Origin: Gammaproteobacteria bacterium
GTDB lineage: Bacteria; Pseudomonadota; Gammaproteobacteria; Burkholderiales; Burkholderiaceae_C
NCBI GenBank assembly: GCA_018815325.1
Contig: JAHIYE010000026.1
Location: 62,001-126,000 of the forward strand
DNA length: 64,000 nucleotides
Direction of reading: 5' to 3'
Shown: positions 1-9,066 of the stretch, in pieces
Layout of the letters: every line of letters starts with the position of its first letter
Position numbering within the stretch: the stretch's first letter is position 1
Position numbers and translations under genes: made by a program
The notes under the pieces: generated by a model
What the model saw: only the letters and a program-made list of their open reading frames with translations
What the model was told of the DNA's origin: nothing
The model's database searches: none

Positions 1-467
1 ATTTCAGCCGCCCGCGCGGCATCGTCCAGCACTTCACGTTCGCCATTGGCGTTGGTTTTGAATATCCGCATACCCGCATCCAGGTTGGCTTTGCCGCGTT
101 GGGCTCGCTCGCAGTTGTCGCGTCGAATTTGTGCCGCCTTTTCTTCTTCGGCCTTGCGCTTGGCCGCTTCGGCTTCCTCGGCCTTGCGCTTCTTGGCCAG
201 CAACTCCTTGTCCTCGCCGCTGACTTTGGCGACAGATGGGCTGCTTGTCGCGACGGCGGCGTCAGAAGACCCGCTGCGTGCATCAGATGGTGGCGGGCTG
301 GCCTTGCTCCCCTGGCGCAGGATGTTTTTCTCGGGAATATCGGGCGGTGGCGGGCGATCGCTGAACACCTTGCGTCCATTCGGATCCACCCATTGCCATT
401 GGGCGAGGGCTGACAGGCTGACAACACAGGCTGCAGCCCCTACAAGCAGAATTCGAATCAACTTCAT
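1..467 (-). CDS. DUF4124 domain protein, 3' end cut by window
   Basis: The ATG is at 465-467 on the minus strand and the frame is open to base 1, so the C-terminus lies outside the window. The protein begins with a classic signal peptide (MKLIRILL, then a hydrophobic stretch ending SALA). The QWQWVDPNGRKVFSDRPPP segment that follows is the hallmark of the DUF4124 domain found in periplasmic proteins of beta-proteobacteria. After it come a low-complexity Ser/Pro linker and a charged Lys/Glu/Ala-rich helix (about residues 85-115), probably a coiled coil, then a CERAQ-containing C-terminal part. It is divergent from guaB, a neighbourhood common in Comamonadaceae. The role is unknown; a periplasmic location is inferred. 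Confidence 0.85.
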   Translation of the reverse strand, partial: MKLIRILLVGAAACVVSLSALAQWQWVDPNGRKVFSDRPPPPDIPEKNILRQGSKASPPPSDARSGSSDAAVATSSPSVAKVSGEDKELLAKKRKAEEAEAAKRKAEEEKAAQIRRDNCERAQRGKANLDAGMRIFKTNANGEREVLDDAARAAE

Positions 468-581
468 GCGGTCAGTGTAGCGCCGACAAGGCGCCATGGG
501 TGGCCCGTAACTTCATGTCACATTTTCCGGCGGACGGGGTGGGAATAGCGCCCGGCTTGGGGCGGGCGCCGCGACCGCGGG

Positions 582-587
582 TACAAT
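582..587 (+). promoter_or_regulatory. candidate -10 box of the guaB promoter
   Basis: TACAAT lies 22 bases before the guaB ATG, so transcription would start a few bases before the TTGGAG ribosome site. The best upstream -35 (TTGGGG at 557-562) has a long 19-bp spacer, so the promoter is only moderately supported. Confidence 0.35.
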
Positions 588-609
588 CCTTTTTTTGGAG
601 CTTTCAAAC

Positions 610-2079
610 ATGCGCCTCCTCGGCAAAGCGCTCACCTTCGACGATGTATTGTTGGTGCCAGCGTTCTCTCAAGTCCTGCCCAAGGACACCTCTCTAGCGA
701 CCCGCTTTTCCCGCAATATCGCCCTGAACCTGCCACTCGTGTCCGCCGCGATGGACACCGTGACGGAAGCCCGTTTGGCCATTGCCATTGCGCAGGAAGG
801 CGGCATGGGCATCGTGCACAAGAACCTGACACCGGCGGAGCAGGCTGCGCAGGTCGCCAAGGTCAAGCGCTATGAGTCCGGCGTGCTGCGCGACCCGGTG
901 GTCATCACCCCGTCCCACACGGTTTACCAGGTGCTGCAACTGTCCGAGCAACTCGGTGTGTCGGGATTCCCGGTCATCGATGGCGGCAAGGTCGTCGGTA
1001 TCGTTACAGCGCGAGACCTGCGGTTCGAGACTCGTTACGACATCCCGGTTAGCCAGATCATGACCCCGCGCGAGCGGCTCGTCACGGTGCCCGAAGGCAC
1101 CACGCTGGAAAAAGCCAAGGCCTTGCTCAACAAGCACAAGATTGAGCGTCTGCTGGTCGTCAACGATGCGTTTCAACTCAAGGGCCTGATCACCGTCAAG
1201 GACATCACCAAGCAGACCAGCTTCCCGAATGCCGCGCGCGACGCCCATGGCAAATTGCGAGTGGGTGCTGCGGTCGGTGTGGGCGAGGGTACCGAGGAGC
1301 GGGTCGAGGCCCTGGTCAAGGCCGGTGTGGACGCCATCGTGGTGGACACGGCCCATGGCCACAGCAAGGGTGTGATTGAACGCGTGCGCTGGGTCAAGCA
1401 GAACTACCCCCAGATTGACGTGGTCGGTGGCAACATTGCCACCGGTGCAGCGGCGCTGGCGCTGGCCGAGGCGGGCGCGGATGCGGTTAAGGTCGGCATC
1501 GGTCCTGGCTCGATCTGTACCACCCGCATCGTGGCCGGTGTGGGCGTGCCGCAAATCATGGCCATCGACAGCGTTGCTACTGCGCTCAAAGGCAGCGGTA
1601 TTCCACTGATTGCCGACGGCGGCATCCGCTACAGCGGCGATATTTCCAAGGCCATTGCGGCGGGCGCAAGCACCGTCATGATGGGTGGCATGTTCGCCGG
1701 CACCGAGGAGGCGCCGGGCGAGGTCATCCTGTTCCAGGGCCGTAGCTACAAGAGCTACCGTGGCATGGGCTCGATCGGCGCCATGCAGCAGGGCAGCGCC
1801 GACCGTTACTTTCAGGAGTCGACTACCGGCAACCCCAATGCCGACAAGCTGGTGCCTGAAGGTATCGAGGGCCGCGTACCCTACAAGGGCTCCATGGTGT
1901 CCATCGTGTTCCAGATGGCAGGCGGCGTCCGTGCCAGCATGGGCTACTGTGGCTGTGCCACGATTGACGAGATGAAAGAGAAGGCGGAGTTTGTGGAAAT
2001 CACCACTGCCGGCATCCGCGAAAGCCATGTGCACGATGTGCAGATCACCAAGGAAGCGCCCAACTACCGGGCAGACTAG
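610..2079 (+). CDS. guaB: IMP dehydrogenase
   Basis: Oxidises IMP to XMP with NAD+, the committed step of guanine nucleotide synthesis in the cytosol. The 489-residue protein has the usual N-terminus ([19 protein letters not shown]), two CBS domains at about residues 90-205 inserted in the TIM barrel, and the catalytic loop [11 protein letters not shown] with the active-site Cys. IMP-binding glycine segments and the flap ([10 protein letters not shown]) are present. The ATG at 610 is preferred over the in-frame TTG at 595, because the TTGGAG at 595-600 then serves as Shine-Dalgarno. guaA follows after about 140 bases on the same strand, so the two are likely co-expressed. Nothing unusual. Confidence 0.98.
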   Translation: MRLLGKALTFDDVLLVPAFSQVLPKDTSLATRFSRNIALNLPLVSAAMDTVTEARLAIAIAQEGGMGIVHKNLTPAEQAAQVAKVKRYESGVLRDPVVITPSHTVYQVLQLSEQLGVSGFPVIDGGKVVGIVTARDLRFETRYDIPVSQIMTPRERLVTVPEGTTLEKAKALLNKHKIERLLVVNDAFQLKGLITVKDITKQTSFPNAARDAHGKLRVGAAVGVGEGTEERVEALVKAGVDAIVVDTAHGHSKGVIERVRWVKQNYPQIDVVGGNIATGAAALALAEAGADAVKVGIGPGSICTTRIVAGVGVPQIMAIDSVATALKGSGIPLIADGGIRYSGDISKAIAAGASTVMMGGMFAGTEEAPGEVILFQGRSYKSYRGMGSIGAMQQGSADRYFQESTTGNPNADKLVPEGIEGRVPYKGSMVSIVFQMAGGVRASMGYCGCATIDEMKEKAEFVEITTAGIRESHVHDVQITKEAPNYRAD

Positions 2080-2222
2080 ATTTGGAACACCCCCGGGCTG
2101 CGCGCAGGGTGTGTCACTGCGCCACCCCCTTGCAGGAGGGCAGTACCAGCGGTCCAGCAAAGCCTGACCCGCGGTGTTCCTGAGTAAAGACTAAAGACGC
2201 GACGCCGGGCAATAAGAATCCT

Positions 2223-3833
2223 ATGCATCAGAAAATCCTCATCCTCGATTTCGGCTCCCAGGTCACGCAGCTGATCGCTCGTCGCGTACGCGAGGCGCAT
2301 GTGTTCTGCGAAGTCCATCCCTGTGATGTGACGGACGCCTGGATTCGGGAATATGCCAGCGACGGCCTGCTCAAGGGGGTGATCCTCTCCGGCAGCCATG
2401 CCAGCCTGTGGGAAGACGAGACATTGCGTGCGCCTCAGGCGGTATTTGAGCTCGGGGTGCCGGTGCTGGGCATCTGCTTCGGCATGTACGCTATTGCTGC
2501 CGCACTGGGGGGCAAGGTCGAAGGTGGTCACAAGCGGGAGTTCGGACACGCGGAGGTTCGCGCCCGGGGACACACCCAGCTGTTCGATGGCATACAGGAT
2601 TACGTGACGCCTGAAGGCCACGGCATGCTGCATGTCTGGATGAGCCACGGGGACAATGTGACCGAAATGCCGCCGGGCTTCAAGCTCATGGCCTCGACAG
2701 ACTCTTGTCCGATCGCAGGCATGGCCGATGAAGACCGCAAGTTCTACGCCGTACAGTTCCACCCTGAAGTCACGCACACCAGCCAGGGCAAAGCCATTCT
2801 GGAGCGTTTCGTGCTGGGCATCTGCGAGACGCGCCCGGATTGGATCATGGGCGACTACATCAGCGAAGCGGTTGAAAAAATTCGCCAGCAGGTTGGTGAC
2901 GAGGAAGTCATCCTCGGTCTGTCGGGTGGCGTGGACTCGTCGGTGGCGGCTGCGCTGATCCACCGTGCGATTGGCGATCAACTCACCTGCGTGTTCGTTG
3001 ACCATGGCCTGCTGCGCCTGAACGAAGGCAATATGGTGATGGACATGTTCGTCGGCAAGCTGCATGCCAAGGTGGTGCGTGTCGATGCCAGTGACCAGTT
3101 CCTGGGACACCTCGCCGGCATCAGCGAGCCCGAGGCCAAGCGCAAGATCATTGGCCGCGAATTCGTCGAGGTTTTCAAAGCTGAAGCGGCCAAGCTCAAG
3201 AACGACCAGTCGCGCCATGTGGCCTGGCTGGCCCAGGGAACGATCTATCCGGACGTGATCGAGAGTGGTGGCGCCAAGAGCAAGAAGGCCGTCACCATCA
3301 AGAGCCACCATAACGTTGGCGGCCTGCCCGAGCAACTGGGCCTGAAGTTGCTGGAGCCCCTGCGCGACCTGTTCAAGGACGAGGTGCGTGAGCTCGGCGT
3401 GGCGCTCGGTCTGCCGCACGACATGGTGTACCGCCATCCCTTCCCGGGGCCGGGCCTGGGTGTGCGCATTCTGGGCGAAGTCAAGAAGGAATATGCCGAC
3501 CTGTTGCGCGAGGCAGATGCCATCTTCATGGAGGAACTGCGCAACTGCAAGGACAAGGCCAGTGGCAAGTCCTGGTATGAGCTCACCAGTCAGGCCTTTA
3601 CCGTGTTCCTGCCGGTCAAGAGTGTGGGGGTGATGGGCGATGGCCGAACCTATGACTATGTGGTGGCGTTGCGGGCCGTCCAGACCAGCGACTTCATGAC
3701 CGCGGACTGGGCTGAACTGCCCTATGCCTTGCTGAAGAAGGTTTCGGGCCGCATCATCAACGAGGTACGCGGCATCAACCGTGTGACCTATGACGTGAGC
3801 AGCAAGCCGCCGGCCACGATCGAGTGGGAATAG
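2223..3833 (+). CDS. guaA: GMP synthase (glutamine-hydrolysing)
   Basis: Converts XMP to GMP using ATP and glutamine. Its 536 residues contain three parts in order. A class I glutamine amidotransferase domain comes first, with nucleophile elbow GICFGMY and the His/Glu pair in QFHPEVTH. An ATP-pyrophosphatase domain follows with the P-loop LSGGVDSSV. The C-terminal dimerisation domain ends in the family signature KPPATIEWE. The ATG at 2223 begins [21 protein letters not shown], the standard N-terminus. It lies downstream of guaB in the same direction and completes the GMP branch. The 143-base spacer between the genes has a weak inverted repeat but no clear terminator. Confidence 0.98.
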   Translation: MHQKILILDFGSQVTQLIARRVREAHVFCEVHPCDVTDAWIREYASDGLLKGVILSGSHASLWEDETLRAPQAVFELGVPVLGICFGMYAIAAALGGKVEGGHKREFGHAEVRARGHTQLFDGIQDYVTPEGHGMLHVWMSHGDNVTEMPPGFKLMASTDSCPIAGMADEDRKFYAVQFHPEVTHTSQGKAILERFVLGICETRPDWIMGDYISEAVEKIRQQVGDEEVILGLSGGVDSSVAAALIHRAIGDQLTCVFVDHGLLRLNEGNMVMDMFVGKLHAKVVRVDASDQFLGHLAGISEPEAKRKIIGREFVEVFKAEAAKLKNDQSRHVAWLAQGTIYPDVIESGGAKSKKAVTIKSHHNVGGLPEQLGLKLLEPLRDLFKDEVRELGVALGLPHDMVYRHPFPGPGLGVRILGEVKKEYADLLREADAIFMEELRNCKDKASGKSWYELTSQAFTVFLPVKSVGVMGDGRTYDYVVALRAVQTSDFMTADWAELPYALLKKVSGRIINEVRGINRVTYDVSSKPPATIEWE

Positions 3834-3939
3834 GGACTTGGAATAGGGATTTCCCCCGGATTCTCTGTAGGGGTTCGACTACGTGCCGTGTCCGTGAAAT
3901 GGGACTGTGCACGCAGCGGGTATCGTGCACAATTCTCGA

Positions 3940-5778
3940 ATGGTCATCGAGCAGCAGCCCCCTATCCCAGAGGATGAAGATACGCTGAAGTTTGTCGAAT
4001 TCGACAAGCCGGAGGATGACTCTTTCAGCCTGCCTGCATGGCGCCTGCTGATCGTGGATGACGAGCCCGATGTGCACCATGTCACCAAGTTCGCGCTGAA
4101 CCATACGACCATCCTTGGCCAGCCGCTGGAGTTCTTGCACGCCTACTCTGCGGCTGAGGCCAGACAGATTCTGGAGCGCGAAAAAGACATTGCCGTCATC
4201 CTGCTGGATGTGGTGATGGAGAGCGAGAACGCTGGGCTGGAACTGGTCAAAGTCATCCGCACGGAACTCAAGCAGACCGAGATACGCATCATCCTGCGTA
4301 CCGGTCAGGCCGGCGATGCGCCCGAGATCGAGGCTATTCACGATTACGACATCAATGACTACAAGACCAAGTCCGAGCTGACCCGCACCAAGCTTTATGC
4401 CGCGGTCACAGCGGCCATTCGCGCCTTCAGCCAGATCCGGTCACTCAATGTGCTGGCTTTCACCGACCTGTTTTCAGGCTTGGCAAACCGCAACCGCTTC
4501 ATTCAGTTGATCGACGAGCGTCTTGAAACCGAGCCCGGCAGGGAGATGTCGATCGCCGTGGTCGATCTCGATGACTTTTCCGAAATCAACGATGCACTGG
4601 GACATCAGCAAGGCGATCATTTGATCAAGGCCGTGGCAGACCGGCTGGTGAGCCATTTTCCACAGGGCACTGTGGTGGCACGACTGTCTGGCGATACCTT
4701 CGGAATCATGGGGGAGCCCGCTACGGTCAAGCCGGAAGCGCTTCTGGAACTGTTCAACACGCCGTTTCCGATCATGGAGGCCGAGATGTCGGTGACGGCC
4801 AGCATCGGCATCGTGCCGCATGGCGAGATCGAGGGCAATGCACAGAATGCGCTCAAGGATGCGTATATCGCGCTCAAACAGGCCAAGAAAACCCACCGAG
4901 GCAGCTTTGTGCTGTTCTCCAGTGAGATGGGAACCGAGATTCGCGAACGCATCAGGCTGTTGCGAAATCTGCGTGCTGCCGTAGAAAGTGAGCGGCTGTT
5001 TGTTGTCTTTCAGCCGCAGATTCACCTGCAGAGCCACCAGGTGGTTGGCATGGAGGCACTGGTACGCTGGCGCGACTCGGAAGGAAACTTCATTCCACCT
5101 GACCGCTTCATTCCGCTGGCGGAGGCATCAGGCCTGATCATCGACATCGGGGACTGGGTTTTGCGTTCGGCCTGCCATGAGCTCAGGCGTCTGCAGGATA
5201 TGGGGCTGTCGGGACTGCGCATGTCGGTCAACGTGTCACAGATCCAGTTCAGGGAGGCGGCTTTTCTCACCCGCCTGAAATCGGCGCTGGCGGATTCAGG
5301 CATCGACCATGCCTGCCTGGAACTCGAAATCACCGAGTCGGTGGCCATGGAAGACGTGAATTTCATTCGCCTCACCTTGAACAAAATCAAGGCGCTTGGC
5401 ATCTCGGTGGCGATTGACGATTTCGGCACCGGCTATTCCAGCCTGAGTCATCTGCGGCTGCTGCCGGTGGACCGGCTCAAGATCGATCGGGCTTTCGTCA
5501 ATGAGTTGTCCTCGGACGTGGAAGGCGGCCACTTCGCTGCCATGGTGGTGGAGTTGGGCCGCAACCTGAATCTCACCGTCATTGCCGAAGGGGTCGAGTG
5601 CGAGAAGCAGGCCGACTTGCTCAGAAGCATGGGCTGTCATGAGGCACAGGGCTTTCACTATGCGCGACCGATGCAGCCGCCCCAACTGGTTGAATGGCTG
5701 CAGGCGAACCGGCTACAGTATGGTGACCATGTACCTGCCACCTCAATTCAATCCCAAGGACCTCGCAACAGCCAGTGA
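3940..5778 (+). CDS. REC-GGDEF(degenerate)-EAL signalling protein
   Basis: Probable c-di-GMP phosphodiesterase under phosphorelay control. An N-terminal receiver domain (about residues 30-150) keeps the acidic pair in LLIVDDEPD and the phospho-acceptor Asp in VILLDVVMES. Its sequence resembles receivers usually joined to DUF3369, but that domain is absent. The GGDEF domain follows (about 170-330) with SGDTF where the signature should be, so cyclase activity is unlikely. The EAL domain (about 345-600) retains EALVRW, the NVS and ITES metal-site motifs, DDFGTGYSS and AEGVE, so it should be catalytic. ATG 3940 is used rather than the upstream GTG at 3907. Its 3' end overlaps the next gene in another frame. 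A cognate kinase is not adjacent; the PAS kinase at 10.1 kb is a candidate. Confidence 0.92.
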   Translation: MVIEQQPPIPEDEDTLKFVEFDKPEDDSFSLPAWRLLIVDDEPDVHHVTKFALNHTTILGQPLEFLHAYSAAEARQILEREKDIAVILLDVVMESENAGLELVKVIRTELKQTEIRIILRTGQAGDAPEIEAIHDYDINDYKTKSELTRTKLYAAVTAAIRAFSQIRSLNVLAFTDLFSGLANRNRFIQLIDERLETEPGREMSIAVVDLDDFSEINDALGHQQGDHLIKAVADRLVSHFPQGTVVARLSGDTFGIMGEPATVKPEALLELFNTPFPIMEAEMSVTASIGIVPHGEIEGNAQNALKDAYIALKQAKKTHRGSFVLFSSEMGTEIRERIRLLRNLRAAVESERLFVVFQPQIHLQSHQVVGMEALVRWRDSEGNFIPPDRFIPLAEASGLIIDIGDWVLRSACHELRRLQDMGLSGLRMSVNVSQIQFREAAFLTRLKSALADSGIDHACLELEITESVAMEDVNFIRLTLNKIKALGISVAIDDFGTGYSSLSHLRLLPVDRLKIDRAFVNELSSDVEGGHFAAMVVELGRNLNLTVIAEGVECEKQADLLRSMGCHEAQGFHYARPMQPPQLVEWLQANRLQYGDHVPATSIQSQGPRNSQ

Positions 5779-6358
5779 GCTGATGCGCGGTTGGCCTTTT
5801 GCCAGCCTGATCAGCAACGACGAGGGGGGCGTGCCCTTTGTCACCCACCTGCCCTTGCATCTGCAGGAGCAAGCTGACCAGCCCGTGCTGCTGGGTCATG
5901 TGGCCAAACCCAATCCACATTGGCGTTATCTGCAAGCCCGTCCGCAGGCCGTGGTGACCTTTCTGGGACCGCATGCCTATATGTCTCCCAGCGTCTACCC
6001 TGATTTGACCCGTGTCCCCACCTGGAACTACCTGGCCGTTCACTGCACGGTGACAGCGACGCTGGTGGAGGAGCCTGAGGCCAAGGACCGCCTGCTCAAG
6101 ACACTCATCGGCGATCACGAGCCGGCCTATGCGGCGCAGTGGCATGGGCTGGATGAAAGCTTCAGACTGAAGATGCTGGCCGGCATCGTGGGTTTCGAGT
6201 TGCGCATCACGGATCTGCAATGCAAGCTCAAGCTGAACCAGCACCGTCCCGAGTCTCACGTGGCCATGCGAGCCGCCTATGGGGCAGGTAGCGAACATGA
6301 GCAGGCGCTGGCCGAGTGGATGAGCCGGCTGGGTCTTGGTGGCAGTGAAAATAAGTGA
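5729..6358 (+). CDS. PaiB-family FMN-binding protein
   Basis: About 209 residues matching the FMN-binding split-barrel family named after Bacillus PaiB, a putative negative regulator of sporulation and protease genes. Recognisable segments are MYLPPQFNPKD at the start, LPLHL, GHVAKPNPHW and the PTWNYLAVH block. The helical C-terminus carries KLKLNQHRP. ATG 5729 gives the standard MYxPP N-terminus; another ATG sits at 5720. The start lies inside the preceding EAL gene (50-base overlap in a different frame), which suggests translational coupling. In proteobacteria the family's role is not firmly established, and many members may be flavin-dependent enzymes rather than regulators. Confidence 0.85.
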   Translation: MYLPPQFNPKDLATASELMRGWPFASLISNDEGGVPFVTHLPLHLQEQADQPVLLGHVAKPNPHWRYLQARPQAVVTFLGPHAYMSPSVYPDLTRVPTWNYLAVHCTVTATLVEEPEAKDRLLKTLIGDHEPAYAAQWHGLDESFRLKMLAGIVGFELRITDLQCKLKLNQHRPESHVAMRAAYGAGSEHEQALAEWMSRLGLGGSENK

Positions 6359-6416
6359 CAAAATAGCCTGTAGCCCTTATGCATGTTGCGCAATACGCTA
6401 TAAATTAAATAGCATC
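6358..6416 (-). repeat. interspersed 55-bp repeat, copy A (intergenic)
   Basis: Read on the minus strand, this spacer runs GCTATTTAATTTATAGCG, then TTGCGC, then ATAAGGGCTACAGGC and a T-run. It aligns along its whole length with copy F at 51271-51333 (shared ATAAGGGCTA core) and with copy E. Confidence 0.7.
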
Positions 6417-6429
6417 CGAACTCCAATCC

Positions 6430-7806
6430 ATGTCAGCTGACGTTCAATTCATGCGCCTGGCCTTGCAGCAGGCCGAGCAAGCCGCGCAACGCGGAGAAGT
6501 ACCGGTAGGCGCCGTGCTGGTCAGGAACGGCGAGGTCATCGCCACCGGCCAGAATGCACCGATCGAAGGGCATGACCCAACGGCCCACGCCGAAATCGTC
6601 GCCTTGCGCACGGCTGCGCAGACGCTGGGCAACTACCGCCTCGACGACTGTGAACTCTATGTGACGCTGGAGCCCTGCGCCATGTGTGCAGGTGCGATGC
6701 TGCATGCGCGGCTCAAGCGAGTCGTGTTTGGTGCCGCAGACCCCAAGACCGGGGCGGCAGGCTCGGTGATCAATCTCTTTGCACAGCCTCAGCTCAATCA
6801 CCAGACTCAGGTGCAAGGCAGTGTTCTGGCCACCGAGTGTGGCGAGATGCTGCAGACTTTCTTCAAGCGCAAACGGGAGGACCAACGCATGAACAACCAG
6901 CCGGTGCGAGAAGATGCACTGCGAACGCCAGAGAGCCGGTTTGCCGATCTGCCTGGCTACCCCTGGCCCGCTAACTACATCGCCGACTTGCCTGCACTGG
7001 CCGGGTTGCGCATGCACTATCTGGACGAAGGCCCGAAGGACGCGGGCCTGACCTACCTCTGTCTGCACGGCAACCCGGCCTGGAGCTATCTGTACCGAAA
7101 GATGATGCCGGTCTTCCTGTCTGCAGGAAGCCGGGTGGTGGCCCCCGATTTGATCGGCTTCGGCAAGAGTGACAAGCCCAAGAAAGATGCGCTTCATACC
7201 TTCAGCTGGCACCGCCAGATCTTGCTGGAGTTCGTGGAGCGGCTCGACCTGCGCAACATCGTGCTGGTGGTGCAGGACTGGGGCGGCCTGCTTGGCTTGA
7301 CATTGCCCATGGCGTCACCTGGGCGCTACCGCGGCCTGCTGGTCATGAACACCACGCTGGGCACGGGCGATGTGCCGCTGTCTGCGGGCTTTCTGGCCTG
7401 GCGCGAGATGAATGCCAAAAAGCCGGATTTCGACCTGGCACGCCTGTTTGCCCGTGGCAATCCGCAGATGAGCGCGCAAGACTGTGCTGCCTACAATGCC
7501 CCGTTTCCAGACGTCGGTCACCGGGCCGCCACGCGTGCCTTTCCGGCCATGGTACCGGAGCATGAGGACGACGATGGTGCGGCCATTTCTCGCGAGGCCC
7601 TCAGCTTCTGGCAGACCCGCTGGCAGGGCCAGAGCCTCATGGCCATCGGTCTGCAGGATCCCGTGCTGGGCGAACCGGTCATGCGTCAATTGCAGCAGCA
7701 GATCCGCGGCTGTCCCGAGCCCATGCGGCTGGAGCAAGCCGGTCATTTTGTGCAGGAGCAGGGCGAGCCGGTAGCGCAGGCTGCGGTTCGCCATTTCGTG
7801 CCGTGA
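6430..7806 (+). CDS. tadA: tRNA adenosine deaminase fused to a haloalkane dehalogenase-like hydrolase
   Basis: A single 458-residue frame with two unrelated enzymes. Residues 1-153 are TadA, which deaminates adenosine 34 of tRNA-Arg(ACG) to inosine. The zinc/proton-shuttle HAE is at 53-55 and PCxxC at 82-86. From residue 154 the sequence follows DhlA-type haloalkane dehalogenase almost collinearly: RTPESRF, HGNPAWSYLYRKM, nucleophile elbow VVQDWGG (Asp283, Trp284), acid Asp410 and base His439 in AGHFVQE. The cap position equivalent to DhlA Trp175 is Gly343, so halide stabilisation is probably weakened and the true substrate is uncertain. An ATG at 6889 is preceded by GGGAGGA at 6875-6881 (7-base spacer). 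The hydrolase may therefore also be made alone from an internal start. Confidence 0.93.
   Translation: MSADVQFMRLALQQAEQAAQRGEVPVGAVLVRNGEVIATGQNAPIEGHDPTAHAEIVALRTAAQTLGNYRLDDCELYVTLEPCAMCAGAMLHARLKRVVFGAADPKTGAAGSVINLFAQPQLNHQTQVQGSVLATECGEMLQTFFKRKREDQRMNNQPVREDALRTPESRFADLPGYPWPANYIADLPALAGLRMHYLDEGPKDAGLTYLCLHGNPAWSYLYRKMMPVFLSAGSRVVAPDLIGFGKSDKPKKDALHTFSWHRQILLEFVERLDLRNIVLVVQDWGGLLGLTLPMASPGRYRGLLVMNTTLGTGDVPLSAGFLAWREMNAKKPDFDLARLFARGNPQMSAQDCAAYNAPFPDVGHRAATRAFPAMVPEHEDDDGAAISREALSFWQTRWQGQSLMAIGLQDPVLGEPVMRQLQQQIRGCPEPMRLEQAGHFVQEQGEPVAQAAVRHFVP
6875..6891 (+). promoter_or_regulatory. internal Shine-Dalgarno and ATG at the TadA/hydrolase junction
   Basis: GGGAGGA followed by a 7-base spacer and ATG at 6889, exactly where a free-standing haloalkane dehalogenase would start. 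It could produce the hydrolase separately from the fusion. Confidence 0.6.
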
Positions 7807-7846
7807 TAATCAAGAACACAATCCAGCGCTTTGCCTGCGTGTTGAC

Positions 7847-8863
7847 ATGACTTCTGCAACCAAAAAACACATCTATATCTACTCGCCTTCGGGCGCCGTG
7901 CGCGACAAGGCCGCCTTCCGCCGGGGCATTGCCCGGCTCAAGACCCTGGGTCATGAGGTGGAGGTTGATGAGGCTGCGCTGCTGCGTCACCAGCGCTTTG
8001 CCGGCGATGACGCCACACGCCTCGCCGCCATCGGGCGTGCCGCCGCCAGCGGTGCTGATGTCGCACTGATCTCACGAGGTGGCTTCGGCATCAGCCGCAT
8101 CCTGGCCGACATCCCCTACAAGGCCGTGGCCAAGGCCATTGGCAAGGGTACGCAGTTTGTCGGCATCAGCGACTTCACGGCGCTGCAACTGGCCTTGCTG
8201 ACCAAAACAGGGGCGATCAGCTGGGCAGGGCCCGCGCTGTGCGAAGGTTTTGGCCCTGCGGGTGTGCCCGATATGGCCGATGGTCACAGCCATGGTGAAC
8301 AAGGCGGCCCGGACGACATCATGGAGGCCTGCTTTGATGACCTCATCAGCGGGCAAGGGGAGGGTGCCGGCTGGCGTCAACACCGGGAAAACTTTGCATC
8401 TACTCCCAATTTAATAGCTGGAAAGGCAGTATCCAAAAGGGCTGGAGAGGATTTTTCCATACATAACGCGACCCTGTGGGGCGGCAATCTGGCCGTTCTC
8501 ACCTCTTTGCTGGGTACCCCTTACTGGCCTGAGATCAAAGGTGGCATCCTGTTCCTGGAGGACGTGGGTGAGCACCCTTACCGCATCGAGCGCATGTTGA
8601 CGCAACTGCTGCATGCCGGTGTGCTGGCGCGGCAAAAAGCCGTGTTGCTGGGGCAGTTCACCGAGTACAAGCTGACGCCGCACGACAAGGGTTACAAGCT
8701 GCAGACCGTAGTGGACTGGCTGCGCAGCCAGCTGAAAACCCCAGTGCTGACCAACCTGCCGTTTGGCCACGTACCGACCAAGGTGCTGCTGCCGGTCGGG
8801 GCAAGCACCGATCTGGTGGTGGAAGGGCGCGACGCCTTGCTGTTTTGGGGGCACCCACACTGA
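7847..8863 (+). CDS. ldcA: LD-carboxypeptidase (peptidase S66)
   Basis: Muramoyltetrapeptide carboxypeptidase, which removes the terminal D-Ala from murein tetrapeptides during cytoplasmic cell-wall recycling. The 338-residue protein has the S66 triad: Ser108 in GISDFTAL, Glu238 in LFLEDVGE and His308 in LPFGHVPTK. The NATLWGGNL block before the C-terminal half is also typical. Residues about 184-203 form a Lys/Ser/Ala-rich insert just before that block. It is encoded by a copy of the interspersed repeat (8404-8457), so the repeat seems to have entered the gene in frame without breaking it. There is no obvious operon partner. Confidence 0.92.
   Translation: MTSATKKHIYIYSPSGAVRDKAAFRRGIARLKTLGHEVEVDEAALLRHQRFAGDDATRLAAIGRAAASGADVALISRGGFGISRILADIPYKAVAKAIGKGTQFVGISDFTALQLALLTKTGAISWAGPALCEGFGPAGVPDMADGHSHGEQGGPDDIMEACFDDLISGQGEGAGWRQHRENFASTPNLIAGKAVSKRAGEDFSIHNATLWGGNLAVLTSLLGTPYWPEIKGGILFLEDVGEHPYRIERMLTQLLHAGVLARQKAVLLGQFTEYKLTPHDKGYKLQTVVDWLRSQLKTPVLTNLPFGHVPTKVLLPVGASTDLVVEGRDALLFWGHPH
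8404..8457 (+). repeat. interspersed 55-bp repeat, copy B (inside ldcA)
   Basis: AT-richer stretch with AATTTAATAGCTGG at its start and AAAAGGGCTGGAGAGG plus a T-run at its end, matching the layout of the other copies. It encodes an insert in LdcA. Confidence 0.55.
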
Positions 8864-9066
8864 CCCGGGCTGTGCCGTGCTGCCTTCAATGAAGTGTCCC
8901 ATTCGTCGTCCAAGAACAGTCTGGCAATGGCCGGGACAGGGTCCATACAGGCCGGGAAAACTGATCAAGTACAAGGCTTTACAACTGAGGACCGCATGAG
9001 TCCCACGGGCCTGCGGTCTATGCCCTAAACTTACTGCACAGCACAAAAAACGGATAATTCCAGCGC

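Noticed and set aside
694-2160. Long antisense reading frame (about 488 codons) over guaB, and similar ones over guaA (2076-3437)
   Set aside because: It is fully antisense to an unmistakable gene, has a composition rich in His/Gly/Arg/Ala typical of GC-skewed shadow frames, and resembles no protein family.
2080-2222. Rho-independent terminator or riboswitch between guaB and guaA
   Set aside because: Only a weak ACACCC/GGGTGT pairing with a long loop and no T-run; no purine-riboswitch core was seen.
3871-3880. GGGTTCGACT resembling a tRNA T-loop
   Set aside because: No acceptor stem, anticodon arm or D arm can be folded around it.
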